A DNA stretch of 64,000 bases from Pogonophryne albipinna. Lineage: Eukaryota > Chordata > Actinopteri > Perciformes > Artedidraconidae. The stretch is from NCBI GenBank assembly GCA_028583405.1, contig CM053247.1, positions 7,646,058 through 7,710,057 of the forward strand, read 5' to 3'. The translations under genes were made by a program, and so were the position numbers. This document shows positions 11,512-22,854 of the stretch, piece after piece; positions within the stretch are counted from its first letter, which is position 1, and each line of letters starts with the position of its first letter. Below the pieces are notes generated by a model. It did not search any database. It was not told where the DNA came from and was given only the letters and a program-made list of their open reading frames with translations.

Positions 11512-12721
11512 CAATATTTTTATTAACTTCAACCAAAGTCAATTTAAATAGCAGGCAAAAATGGGTTAATTGCCATGGATGTGGTGTTTGATATAGTTTA
11601 CGTTCAATTTTAACTATTTTAGGCAGAAAAACGTATATTGACTAAACCTTGTTTAATAATTTACTATAATTTAGAAAGGTTTTTGTGAGCAATCATTTCA
11701 AAAGTAAACTTATTTTTCATTTTAAATGTTAAATGTTTGCACACAACATTATTCATTTATACATTTTTATACATTTTTTAAATTATGAATACATTTATTT
11801 TATTGTATTTCCTTGAGGCTGGGGAAGATATCCAGCATGTGGTTCAACATGTAATGCAAGTAAGTATATGTACAACATGGAAAAGTAAATAAAATAAGTT
11901 TCATAGGAGGATGTGGATTTATTTTCTCTCACCTTGTAATTACACAATCAAACAATCTATAATTTAGCTCTGACCTTCACAAAAACATTTGTGTTGAATT
12001 GGACACATTTTTCGAAGCTCTATTGACTGACATGCAATGACTGGGACTGATGGAAGAATCTGAGAGGAATGAACTAGGAGCAGAGAAATAATCATATTTT
12101 AAAAGACAGCAGCTTCATAAGAGGCCAACCAAAGTGACAGTGTGTCAGTGTGCTGAAGGATAGACCAGCTATCCAGGCCAGACTCTAAAGACTTTCCAAG
12201 GGGTACAAATGCTGCTGCCGGAGTACTGACTTGAAGTATTGCTGATATCATGTATACCATCCTCTTAAAATACTCTGTCCAACAATATCAGTCTCATGAA
12301 GAAAGTTTTTTTTTAACGCTGATTCAAAATAGCAGAGAAACATGCATTCTTGTTCTCAGGAGGAGACATTGACAGAGGATTGTTGGAAAAGTACACAGTA
12401 AGTACTTCATAGTACTTGTGGGGGTAGTTTCACTAGTACTGAGTCCAACAGTGTCAGTTTTATCAAGAACTTGTGGTAACAAATATTTGCATCACTCATT
12501 GAATATAGCAGGAAAGAAAATGAAGAGGAGCTGATTGACCGAGTGCAGAATCGCTGTAGGCTATAGTTTAAATCTCCTAACAATGTTGTCCATTTTAGAC
12601 AAAGGCTTATTATATTTGCAGCCCTAATAACATTCATTTTCTGGGCTCAATATATGTCTTGGCTGTTTTCGTTGTGATCGCTAAATGCACCTTGTTTATA
12701 ATATAGTCCCAATGGACTCAG

Positions 12722-12736
12722 TAGCGCCCCCTGCTG
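12722..12736 (-). promoter_or_regulatory. CTCF-like core motif, mirror copy
   Basis: Reverse complement of the 9680-9694 motif, in the right arm of the inverted repeat, in convergent orientation with it. Confidence 0.4.
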
Positions 12737-13053
12737 CTGTGGAGCAAGTGTGAGTTACCAAAGTAAAAGTACATGTCAATATCCACTGCGTTTCTCCCAG
12801 TTGCACACTTAAGAATGAAGAGTAAAAGTAGTCATTCTGTGTAAAATGTTCACTGTATGTTTTAGATTATTATTACTGCTGCTTTAATGTAGTTGTTACA
12901 TTTTACTGCTGTATATTACTATACCTGCACCAAGTGTCTTCTTAATCAGTCTATTTGAATTGTAATGTATTATAGCAAACAAGAGGAAAGCATTAGCCCA
13001 TGTGTTACAGTTAACGAGTCAATTAATGACTGACATGTGTCTTTTGTGTACAG

Positions 13054-14147
13054 ATTCCCGAGCTATAACCACCTGATGGCCTTCTGGTTTTTGATTGAGC
13101 CTTCCATTTATAAAATGGTTCGTGTTACAAGAGCGATATCAGCTGCCAAGAGGAATGAAGAAGTGGTTACACACGCACGTCCATCAACGGTAGGCTACGT
13201 TTCTTTTAACACACATCTAAACACAAACTGAAGGGAAAATGTTTCTTCGACATTTCATTGCTTTCGTGTAGGCTAAAAGGCTATAGTACTCAATCCTTTT
13301 TGAATACATCAGAGAACTAAAACAACTTAATGTTTTTCCCATGGTGTGCTACACTCATGACATTAATATAGTAACCTTTTTTTGTTTTTACCTTCCAGAG
13401 ACAGCTGCTTCAGCCAATTGACGAGTTCTTCCTTTTTCTCTGCTTCCTGTCGGTGGGTTTGAAAGAGAGGGACCTTGCAAACCGCTTCAACGTACACCAG
13501 TCCACTGTGAGCCGCATCATTGCAACATGGACGAGTTTTCTTACAAATGTATTGGGGTCACAGTGCATCTGGCTTACACCTGCAGAAGTTCAAGCCCACC
13601 TCCCAGAGGCATTCAAAGATTTCCCAGACACACAGGTGATCCTGGATTGCACAGAGCTGAGGTGTCAAACACCATCCTCACTCCTCCTCCAAAGTGAAAT
13701 GTATTCTACATACAAATCTCACTGCACCATGAAAGCCCTGGTTGGCATAGCCCCACATGGCGCAGTGACATTTGTTTCCAGTCTGTATGGTGGTTCTGTC
13801 AGCGACAAGGAGATTTTCAAACAGTCTGGAATAGCTGCGTTGTTGACTGAAAACATGGCAGTGATGGTAGATAAGGGCTTCCTGATCAGCGATTGTTGCA
13901 AATGCAAAGTGTACTGCCCACCTTTTCTGTCAAAGCAGAAGCAAATGCCTATCAGGTGAGGGAGACACAGGCCATTGCCAGACTGAGGGTTCATGTGGAG
14001 CGTGTCATCAGGAGGATAAAAGAGAACAAACTTTTTGATGGTGTCATCCTCCTGTCCCATGCCTACAACATCAACCAACTGTTTGCAGTAGCATGTATGC
14101 TGTCAAACTATCAGAACAAAGCACTGGTCAAGAAATGGGTGAAATAA
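13054..14147 (+). pseudogene. HARBI1-like DDE transposase (DDE_Tnp_4), frameshifted
   Basis: Two exons are visible. One is 13,054-13,189 (acceptor tgtacag, donor ggtaggc). The other is 13,399-14,147 (acceptor ttccag), opening with codons for RQLLQPIDEFFLF and a helix-turn-helix-like segment (DLANRFNVHQSTVSRI). The catalytic triad is readable: Asp in ILDCTE at 13,645, Asp in MVDKGF at 13,870, and Glu in VHVERVI at 13,998. Near 13,950 the frame shifts by one base, so the first frame stops shortly after while the second carries the Glu and the C-terminus. No DNA-binding (THAP-type) exon is found upstream, so the 5' end is missing. The protein would have cut and rejoined transposon ends; this copy is not functional. 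Confidence 0.85.
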
Positions 14148-14494
14148 GACAAGATGATGACACCTGTGCAAGTAGCTGTGATTAAGCTGGGTGAGCACAC
14201 CGTAATCCCGTGTTGCCTGACACACGCTAGTGTTTTGTTTGAATAAATGGTAAATCGCAAATTACAATGCGTTGATGATTTCTTACAAATACAATGATTT
14301 ACTATTCATTACAAAAAAATCACTTCACTTTATTGTCTTTTTAAATACAATTGTATATTTATTTACATATATGAAATGTGACAAACAATATATATCAAAA
14401 ACAAAATATTGAAATCACATTTTGTTGTCATTCAGAACACATGATTGAGGGATTGCCTCCTAAAAACAATGACGGCTGAGCCAGGGTCTAGCAG

Positions 14495-16989
14495 CTAACT
14501 GCTTACAGAGTTAACAATGGCTCCAGTGCCCACTACTTTTTTAATGACAGGTACTTCGGCATGTATGTGTAAAAAAAAAAAGTCTATTTTTTCTCTGATT
14601 GCTCTTTCCACTTCTGGATCTGTGTATATTCTTTGCACCAGGTAGTCCTCTTGTGCCCACACTACAAAGTCACACCACTGCATCCCAGATACAAGAAGTT
14701 GACCCTGTACTTGCCAGTAATAGGCATGGCTTTTCTTGAGCTTAGGGGAGCCACATTCCATCTGCACATATTTGCAGTCGACATAATTTGGGACATTGGG
14801 ACATTTGAATTCAACAAGGCCAAATTGGGGATATTCTGTTGGGTCAAAAACAACTCCATCAGGGGAGGCACCAAGCCAGGTCGTAGAGGGGTGAATGACA
14901 AGGCCACAAGAGGAGTAGTTCACGTTTGCCAGTCTACTGTATTCAGCTGCTACTGTGGGCTCCATCTCTGCACCTCTCCTCATTTCTGCAGTCTGCCTTG
15001 TACCTTTGAGTATTCGCTCTGCAAGAGAGTTAGCAGAGCTCTCACCTCTGACGTGACAAATCTCTCTAAACCTAGAGGCAGTAACCCTGGGTTTGCGGAG
15101 CAGATGCCACTCTGAGCTAGAGCTTTGCTCACGGGTAGCCTCCTCAATTTTGTGAGACATTTCCAAATCAACAGATAAGCTGTTCATATGTAGTTGCTCC
15201 TCTTCTGAGCACACCAGCGGTAAATCACATGGCAAGATCACATAGCCCTCTATGGGCAAGTGGGGTGTTGGTGGTGTGTCAGTGTGAAGTGTGGTGTACC
15301 GAGACGTCAAAGCAGGCATCTGATAGGACAGAACACTGCCCTCCTGCACAATCCCGAAGGGGCTTGTCAGGTCTCATGTTCATTGTGGTCACAAGCGGTC
15401 TGTCTTCAATGCTGAATGCTGAGTATGCCTCCGTAACTCTGAACAGGCAGGGATCTGGTAATGGCCCCACCATGCCTCTGTAGAATCCACTCCTACAAAG
15501 AATGGCAAAGACAATATAGCACATTAATGTGATAATAAAGGTTAGGAATACAGCACCAGAATTATGAATTTTAAAAACACAGGAAACACAATTTTCCAGC
15601 TAAAATTACCTTACTCCAATCTGCACCATCCTATTTGGTACAGGCTTGGTGAAGACCATGGAGTTGATGGGCCCTGGCTTCACACCCTTAAGGAAAAGAC
15701 AATTACTGTTCGTTGAGTCACTTTAAAACAAAAACTCTGTGAAAGATTACAAGTATTTGAACCTCATTGAAATTACCATTGTTCGCGGCTTGTGCCATTG
15801 CTGTTCCGATTCAGTACAGCTATGCACAGGTGGCACAACTGGCATGTTCAGTTCAGTGTAGTGTGCTGTTTGGAACAGCAATGCTACTGTGTGATTGCAC
15901 AAAACAGTTCCTGCAACACAGGAGCACTGGTTGTGCGTGAGCACCACTGGTGATGAATCACAAAGCGTTATCTAAAAAAGAGAGAAGAAATACTAGTGAT
16001 TAGTAACCTCACTTGTGGTAAATGAGCCAGGAGGTTATTATGAGTAGAATTATTGGTTATTTTTACTGACCCATTATCCTAGAAGAAGCATGTATTCCTG
16101 AATGCTTAGTGTTACCCTCTTACCCTACAATACCACAATGAACTTTCTTTGGAAACTAAGATGCCTTGAAAATTGTATTAAAGCAGTTTTGACTATATAT
16201 TTGAACCCCCAAACTTACACATCCATAATCAATGTAATAATATCTGACCAATCAGCTGTGATAAAGCAGGGAGAAGTAGGACACTGTTGAGATTCCCTTA
16301 AGGTAAACTAATGTTTAACTGAACTGAAACTCAATAAACAGGGGGGAACACAGTGTCAATGCTGCCTGCCTACACTCAAACTGTGTGCTGTCTCGCTCTT
16401 CCTCATTGACCTGTAGCACAAGGCTCTCACGCTGACCTGCCCTGTCAGCCTGTCTTTATTGGACACTGAATGAAGACAAACAGAGCAACAGCGTTAGATC
16501 TATACTCACGTCAAAACATCTATGGCAACATTGCTTTACAAAAGCTGATACCATTATGCAATGTGGCTAACAACAAGACAACCTTGGCTAGGCTATAAGG
16601 CTATTAAACGATAGTATTTTTTAGCAAAATGGCTAATGTTTTAAAGAATTAACACCAGAAACAGTACATAGCGTTACCCAGAGCCCTATAGTAGTCTACT
16701 ATAGTAGTAGTATAATAATAATAATAATAATAATAGTAGTTATACTATAGGGCTCTGGCGTTACCTAGCTTTTGACAGCTAAAGTTAGCGTAACCCGGAG
16801 CATAAGCTAGCTGGTTAGTACCAGTTACCTTCTTACCTTCATAGTTGTGTATATATATGACGCAGCATATAATTTGAAGCCTTTATCGAGTTTGCTGGCT
16901 GGGGCTTTAGTCGTCCGGCAAATCCGATGAACATCTGACATTTTTAATTTTGGAAGCTCTTGTAGGCAGCGGGTGTAGAAGGTCGTCAT
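14495..16989 (-). pseudogene. SWIM zinc-finger / YqaJ-type nuclease gene of a DNA transposon
   Basis: Likely exons on the minus strand: 16,989-16,837 (N-terminus with a SAP-like helical stretch, donor AAGGTAAG), 15,971-15,777, 15,686-15,610 and 15,492-14,495. The 15,971 exon encodes a SWIM finger: CSC, then CNH in CNHTVALLFQ. The last exon encodes a YqaJ/lambda-exonuclease-like fold with Glu in RRGAEMEP, GASPDG (about 14,860), the E-x-K motif in VEFKCP (about 14,800-14,820) and YYWQVQGQL. This is the D-ExK nuclease signature. A one-base shift near 15,365 separates the start of this exon from the YqaJ part, so the copy is probably dead. Exons between 16,837 and 15,971 could not be placed. The partner gene is the DDE transposase downstream. 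The nuclease's role in transposition is unknown. Confidence 0.8.
16679..16757. mobile_element. 79-bp hAT micro-MITE
   Basis: A tiny element that is almost all inverted repeat (CAGAGCCCTATAGTA ... TACTATAGGGCTCTG) with an (ATA)n centre. It is flanked by a perfect 8-bp duplication, gcgttacc, at 16,671-16,678 and 16,758-16,765. It sits inside the YqaJ gene region, so it inserted after that element arrived. Confidence 0.9.
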
Positions 16990-17310
16990 TTTCAAACAGG
17001 AAATGAATCGGCCGCTATGAGTAGAATGCGGAAGTGACTGTGCATGTAGCCTATTGTAAGAGTCGCGGGTACACTGTATGTGCGTGTTCCACTGTAGCGC
17101 CCGGTACATTAATGGGAAATCCTAGTTTGTACATGTTCAATACATTTGTAACACTGCACACATGAACGTTTGTTTTTTCAGTTCACCAAAAAAAAATCTC
17201 ACTCCAAGCTGAACTCAACTGTTGACAGCCCTGGTTTACATGCATAAAAACCTTCATAACACACAAGGGGACAGGTAATAACTGGAAAAGCATGACATGG
17301 GCCCTTTAAG

Positions 17311-17670
17311 CATTAAGTGGGATAATACTGTAGAACAAACGGCTTCTGTTTGAGGTTGGTAAAATAAGGTCATCCTTGTAACTTAGAGATATTTTATTGG
17401 GTAGGTAACTTATGGATAAGGTTAATTTAAATTCGCTATGACCGATTATGTAGACAAGCTAACGTCAAAGTAGTGTTGAAGAGCGGCGTAGTGTATGTGA
17501 AATTAACCTCACAATAAGATGTGTGCATACTACAAATATTAATGTCATATTTTAAGATGATTACTTAGATATTACAATTTGGTTGGCCACAGTCATATCT
17601 GAAGAACGAACCCAAACCTTGTTCTTTTTATTAATTGTATTACCAAATTGGTATCAAATAAATAGTAAGT
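17311..17670. repeat. Dispersed repeat shared with 45.1-45.5 kb
   Basis: From 'ttaagtgggataatactg' onward this matches 45,105-45,495 closely, including the stretch 'ctgaagaacgaacccaaacc'. In the second location it lies inside an element with 'catagactgtatatataaa' ends. The flanks differ. Confidence 0.75.
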
Positions 17671-18050
17671 GAATCATAAGGCATTCAAGCGTCTTTGAGT
17701 TTCATGACAATCGCTATAAAAGTCCCATGTATTATTATTATTAAGCATTGGTAACACCAATGCTGATAAAGTAAAATATTTTATTTGAGTATTTGTGTCT
17801 GGGAGAAGGAACTGTACCCAGCTCCTATGTTCGGCAGTTATAGACTGGGCTTTCTTGTACAAGAGAATACCATTTTTTTTTTTTTTAAATCAATATTGAC
17901 CATTACTGTATAATTATCCTTAAATTATGTTATACAATGCACCTAATAAACAAGTATGGCATTTTGAAACATGTTGTGCAACCATTTCTACTGTAATTTG
18001 TGTGCATTTTGTTTTTAACTAAGATGATGTTATGATTTATTTTTTGTTAG

Positions 18051-18507
18051 TATGCACGTGGACGCTTTGGACATACCTGGAGAAGGAAGAAATGGGTCTT
18101 CGGAATGATGGGAGTTAAAGACAAAAGGCGGAGACTAGTGTTGAAACTAGTGGAGAAACGATCAAGATGCCACCCTGTCCCTCTGATTAGACGGCATGTT
18201 AAGTCAGGAAGTAGCATTATTAGTGATGAGTGGAGGGCATACAGGAGAGTGCTGAGTAACATGGGGTACAACCACTACACCATAAACCACAGCAGGTGGT
18301 TTGTGAACCCCCAGAAGGCAGTCATACCCAACATAATGAAAGAGCTTGGTCGACCGTCAAAGGACATGTCCGTAGACTGAGAGGAAACCGTACAGAGAGT
18401 TTGTTGGAGGAAAACCTCAAGGTTCTTGAATGGTCTTGGCTCTGCTCACCCTGATGGACTGCTTGGACGCTTGTTCAAGGATATACACAAAGCCTTTCCA
18501 GTCTGAG
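18051..18507 (+). pseudogene. Merlin-type (IS1595/ISXO2-like) transposase fragment
   Basis: The reading frame 18,105-18,380 and flanking bases encode the C-terminal half of an IS1595-type DDE domain. Visible signatures are KWVFGMMGV, the Asp in SIISDEWRAY, and NHSRWFVNP. The continuation WSTVKGHVRRLRG lies in another frame after 18,340, and the typical end GLLGRLFKDIHKAFPV lies in yet another frame before the stop near 18,507. At least two frameshifts make it a pseudogene. The N-terminal half and the terminal repeats were not found. Confidence 0.75.
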
Positions 18508-19232
18508 TACCATTATGTCTTACCAAGTCTTTCATTTATGTCTGAGAAAAGCTTTTATGTTTAAATATGTGTATCAGTCAAACTAAATAGTCATTATTTT
18601 GAGTCCTGATTCTCTTCATGTGTGAATAAAATGTTTTGCTTGGCTCTTTTGCATCTTACTTTGCATTTCATGTGAAAAATGTGTATTAGGTCAGCGTGAA
18701 TGTTATAACACATTCATAAATGGACATGTGTATTAAACTTAAAAACAACGCACCCTTTCAGTAGTTATAAATGTTAGTGACTCATCAATAGATGGTGATG
18801 TGTTTCACACTTTACAATAAGGCTCCCTTTCACCAATTATAAATGTTAGTAACTCATTCATAAATGGTGATTTGTTTTACACGTTACAAGGCTCCCTTTT
18901 GGCAGTTATAAATGTTAGTAACTTATAAATAAATGGTCATAAAGAGATGCAAAGAAACATCAAGATGGAAGGGGGAGAATTAACTCCGAAACCAAGGATG
19001 CTGGCTGATTAAGAAGACGAAGTAAGCTAGGTAGCCAATATAATACTTAGCAGTACAGATAAATGTGGGCTCACTATTTGGCAACCAACCGGTCACAGTT
19101 GCCCTGTTTATCTCATGTCTTATAAAAGCTTATTAATGATTTATAAAGTGTTCACAACCTAATTAATAAATGAATTACAAACTATTCGTAAACCCTTTAT
19201 AAGGCTAGTCTTATTGTAAAGTGGTACCATAT
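18508..19232. repeat. Diverged tandem units, probable MITE remnant
   Basis: Three diverged units of roughly 70-80 bp containing 'ataaatgttagtaact' and 'ggctccctttt' occur at about 18,760-18,945. The segment ending at 19,228 reads on the minus strand as GGTACCACTTTACAATAAG, a terminus-like sequence related to the units' 'ctttacaataaggc'. No gene is seen. Confidence 0.45.
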
Positions 19233-21101
19233 CAGGGTTGCCAACTCTCACGCATCTGGCATGTGACACGCGCTTTCACTCTCAATCTCACGCTCTCACG
19301 CTGCCCAAACTATTCTCACGCCAAAAACAAGATGAACCGGCGATCGTTTTTGGTTGGTTATTTACAATGTTGAGTCTACAGTTGCTCAAGCTGTTGATCC
19401 GCCCCCACCACTCTTAACAATGTTAACAGACAGCAGAGCAGTGGGAGCCGGTTGGTCAATCCCCGACCCGTATTGTGCATGCGCAGATCTAAGATCCAGT
19501 AGAAATGATAAAAAGTAAAAGTCTGCTGCTTATTGTTCTACTAGGCCAAAATAGAGTCCAAGAGTATATGAGTGTGAGAATGTGTTAATTAATATATTTG
19601 GCAGTTTGGAGTAAGTCTGTAGATTTGTGTGTGTGTGTGTGTTTCATGTATAGACCTCTCACGATAATTAATTTTGTTGGATACATTTCCCCGGAAATTA
19701 TTGCGATAAACGATAATATTGTCGGCACCGTTGTATGACCATTTTAGACCACTGACATAATGATAATATATAATAATAATTCAAGTACATCCTTTCAAAC
19801 TGCTAGTCACATCCTCATGTAAATGGCAATGTATCGAGGTCAGAAAAGTTATCGAGTTCATTTTTATTTATTGTACGATGAGTCAATGAATTGCTTATTG
19901 CGTCTATGCACACAATAAAACAGTGGAAATAAACATGTGTTTGACTTTCATTAGTGAATGAAACTTTGTGCCCTTTATAGTCTGTGTCCAATATTGTGTA
20001 TTTGTATATATATATTAGGGCTGTCAAACGATTAAAAATTTTAATCAGATTAATCACAGCTTAAAAATTAATTAATCATGATTAATCACCATTCGAACTA
20101 TGTCCAAAATATGCCATTTATTTATGTATATTGTTGTGGAAATGGAAAGATAAATGAAAGAAGGCGGATATATCCATTTAACATACAGTATATATGTTTA
20201 TTATAACGGGGGAGTACTTCAGGAAAGTCGACGGGGGGGGGGGGTTAGTGGAGTACTTGTGACCACAGAGTGCGAACGTTGTGATCAGCTGTTTTAGCGC
20301 AGTTCTCCAGTGAAGGGGGGGGGGAGAAAGTCTCCCTCCGCAGCCGGTTGGCGTAGTTTTGGCATAATTCCGGTGTACAGACCGACGTTAACAGCAGCCC
20401 TGTCTGTGCACACGGAGACCGACTCTGTCGTCCGGTGATCTAACCGCCTTCTGGAAAAGCTTCACAAGTACGTCGGTACGCAAATGCGCTTTGTGACACA
20501 AGTTTCAGATTACGCACATAACCTGCGTACCAGTTATGTGCACCCCTGTACTACAGCAAAAGTATTCTCCGTCGGGACTTCCTGCAACAACACCGACATT
20601 ATCAAAGATGTTCTATTGAGAAGACGATCACTACGTGACAAAAGTTTTCAAAACCGTTTCTGGTCTTCGCTATTTCCAGACAAGTGGCTACTGAAATCAA
20701 TCTGACTAACTGCTGTCTGTGCAATTTACTCCGCGCGAGTTGGCGGACTTTATTTTGCTTACTTTAACATCATTTTTCATGGTGGGGCTAAGCCATTTCT
20801 TGGTATGGGTGTAGCCTACCCCAGCCATACCCTGGCGCTGCCACTGGTGGCACGTATGGGATGGGCCATTCTGCACATGCGTTAAATGCGTTAAATATTT
20901 TAACGCAATTAATTCAAAAAATTAATTACCGCCGTTAACGCGACAATTTTGACAGCACTAATATATATATATATATATATCCTATATATATGCTAAGGTC
21001 CCGCTACTGACATGATAGCAGTCATTTAGTGCGCATATGTGTAATTAAACCCATGATATCAAAATATCACTCCAGCCAGGTAGCCAAAGTTGGCAACCCT
21101 G
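19233..21101. mobile_element. Non-autonomous relative of the YqaJ element, 6-bp direct repeat
   Basis: Inverted ends CAGGGTTGCCAAC and GTTGGCAACCCTG are flanked by ccatat at 19,227-19,232 and 21,102-21,107. The subterminal sequences are asymmetric. The left end is rich in 'ctcacgc' motifs, like the right end of the 21,157 element. The right end has 'ggctggagtgatatttt', like the other end of that family. A 945-bp hAT element is inserted in it; without that it would be about 0.9 kb. No coding sequence was found. Confidence 0.75.
20016..20960. mobile_element. hAT element, TAGGGCTGTCAAACG family, nested
   Basis: Ends TAGGGCTGTCAAACG and TTTTGACAGCACTA are flanked by atatatat at 20,008-20,015 and 20,961-20,968. 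The duplication is low-complexity, but the same family at 62,955 gives an independent 8-bp case. The interior contains a hAT-like end, 'accagttatgtgcacccctg' at about 20,529-20,548, and the right half of the 6,021 element including its CTGGCGCTGCCACTG end. It is therefore a composite. Confidence 0.8.
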
Positions 21102-21156
21102 CCATATGAAGCTAGAGCTAGCAAGCGATTAGCTTAGCATACAGAAAGGAAGGGGG

Positions 21157-22524
21157 CAGGGCTGCCAATATTTGAGTTCAGCTTGGAGTGAAAAAAAATT
21201 TTGGTGAACCGAAAAAACAAACGTTCATGTGTGCAGTGTTACAAATGTATTGAACTTGTACAAACTAGGGTTTCCCATTAATGTACCGGGCGCTACAGTG
21301 GAACACGCACATACAGTGTACCCGCGACTCTTACAATGAAGGCTCGATAATCAGCTCACAGCATATAAAATGGCATATAGGTGTAAGCAGAGGTAAAGTG
21401 CTATTTTACAAGTGTGTGGGGGGGGGGGGGGGGGTCCTCACCTCCTCTAGGGGGGTCCGGGGGCATGCTAAATATTGAAGTTAAATGCATCAATCTGGTG
21501 CATTTTGAGAGCAAAATTAATTTATGGATACATCTCAACACCCATATGAAACAGAACTGTACACAGATTTTCTTTTTCTCTATGGATATTTTACAAATCA
21601 CTCACCTTTTAAACTGTATTCTTGTTTTACTGTCATATAGTATTTCATGACTGTTTTTCATTTATTCTCATAAATGGTGACCAAACCGTTTGAGACCCAC
21701 TGAGGTAACTAGACTAAAGTTAACTATCTAAACAGAGAGTCCCTTACCTCACTGAGCTGTAGTTATCTCTCAGTCTGACAGGACAGAGCTCTCCCTCTCA
21801 TTGTTTTAGAAACAGCTTCTAATATCCGTTAAGCTAACCAGATGCTAACAACAACAATGCAAATAGTGAGTTTGGTAGACATATACTGTATAATAGTAAA
21901 GTTATTTAAGATGATGCCATAATTATTGAAGATTTATAAATATTCCCCACAATTATTCAAAAGCATATTCTTCCAAACTCCTTGCTGTAGTATGACCACC
22001 AGGAGACTATTGATGTGTGTGGTGAGTTTGGTAGTAATAAGCTGTATAATAGTGAATGAATATTATTGTATTCTCTTTTTTCGGAGTTGCACTTTGCAGA
22101 CGGTCCCTGAGCACTCGTTTCTTCTCCGGTTGCAGATAGAGACCAATGTAATGTGTCCAGCTCGGAGGATGGCGCGTATTGGCTTTTTGTTGATCAAAAT
22201 GTGATTGTAGTTCGTTGTCAACCTTACAACCTTACCACAGTACTTAGGAGACTTCATTTGTGTCTGAATAACGTTTTGTTCATGAGTTATTGATCAGTGA
22301 AATCAGATTCTCCCAATATCGTTCCAACTTTACTGAACTAAGCCAGTTGACCGTCTCATTTCGTAAACCGCTCGGTTTGCTGTTCCTTCACTTTATTTGT
22401 ATATTTATATACATTTATTTTGGACGGAAATTTAGCGTGAGGAAAGGCAAGTGTGGCGTGAGTGCGTGAGATATGGGTTAATTGCGTGACTCTCACGCTC
22501 AATGCGTGAGTGTTGGCAGCCCTG
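21157..22524. mobile_element. Deletion derivative of the YqaJ-type element, 7-bp direct repeat
   Basis: The left ~190 bases match the reverse complement of 17,045-17,233, the 5' end of the YqaJ gene side. The right end reads inward as CAGGGCTGCCAACACTCACG and matches the 19,233 family. The flanking direct repeat is aaggggg at 21,150-21,156 and 22,525-22,531. The interior at about 21,440-21,850 is shared with 43.2-43.7 kb. A G-run lies at 21,418-21,434. No intact frame. Confidence 0.78.
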
Positions 22525-22531
22525 AAGGGGG

Positions 22532-22854
22532 TTTTGCTTATAATGTAACAAACTATAAAAACTAAATAAAGCTATGCGCTTGAATGATTTCTTGACTAAC
22601 AGAAAATCTATTTCCCCAGTATTTCTGTAGGGTGACAGTTTGTTTGGTTTTAGACTTTTATTCAACCGGGTAAAGTTCCTGCACAAATTCCTCATGAAGC
22701 CACAAACTTACATTTCTGTTTGAGTAATGATAAAGGAAACAAGATGCCACATGTAATGAACCAGTAAGTTGAAAGGTGTTGTTACAAACAACATTAGGGG
22801 TTAAATTACGTCTTCAACACAGTGAATCACTGTTTGGAGTTTCTGTTTTTTTCC
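22532..22854. other. No recognisable feature
   Basis: Short non-coding stretch between the YqaJ-type derivative and the tandem duplication. Confidence 0.4.

Larger units (their letters stand above)
9661..12755. mobile_element. Foldback-like element with long imperfect inverted arms
   Basis: The sequence starting 'actcacacttgctcc' at 9661 reappears inverted, ending at 12755. The left arm runs to about 10,802 and the right arm from about 12,041. The spacer is AT-rich and non-coding. The left arm is longer because it holds three diverged direct repeats of roughly 150-170 bp (from about 10,000, 10,180 and 10,355); the right arm retains about one. No transposase and no clear target duplication were found. 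Each arm carries a CTCF-like core. Confidence 0.7.
13054..17233. mobile_element. Decayed PIF/Harbinger-ISL2EU-type transposon with DDE and YqaJ genes
   Basis: Two genes lie tail to tail: a HARBI1-like DDE transposase (plus, ending 14,147) and a SWIM-YqaJ nuclease gene (minus, ending 14,495). From memory of the family, this pairing belongs to the ISL2EU-like branch related to PIF/Harbinger. The right terminus is a terminal repeat reading inward on the minus strand as CAGGGCTGTCAACAGTTGAG. About 190 bases at this end match the left end of the element at 21,157. The left terminus and the first transposase exon are missing, apparently lost where the inverted-repeat element now lies. Both genes are frameshifted, so the copy is dead. 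Confidence 0.72.

Noticed and set aside
9653..12765. Target-site duplication for the large inverted repeat
   Set aside because: Bases flanking the arms (tggcatgctc and taccaaagta) do not match at any length of 4-9.
14633..15115. 160-codon plus frame opposite the YqaJ exon
   Set aside because: Antisense shadow of the YqaJ coding exon; no motif of its own.
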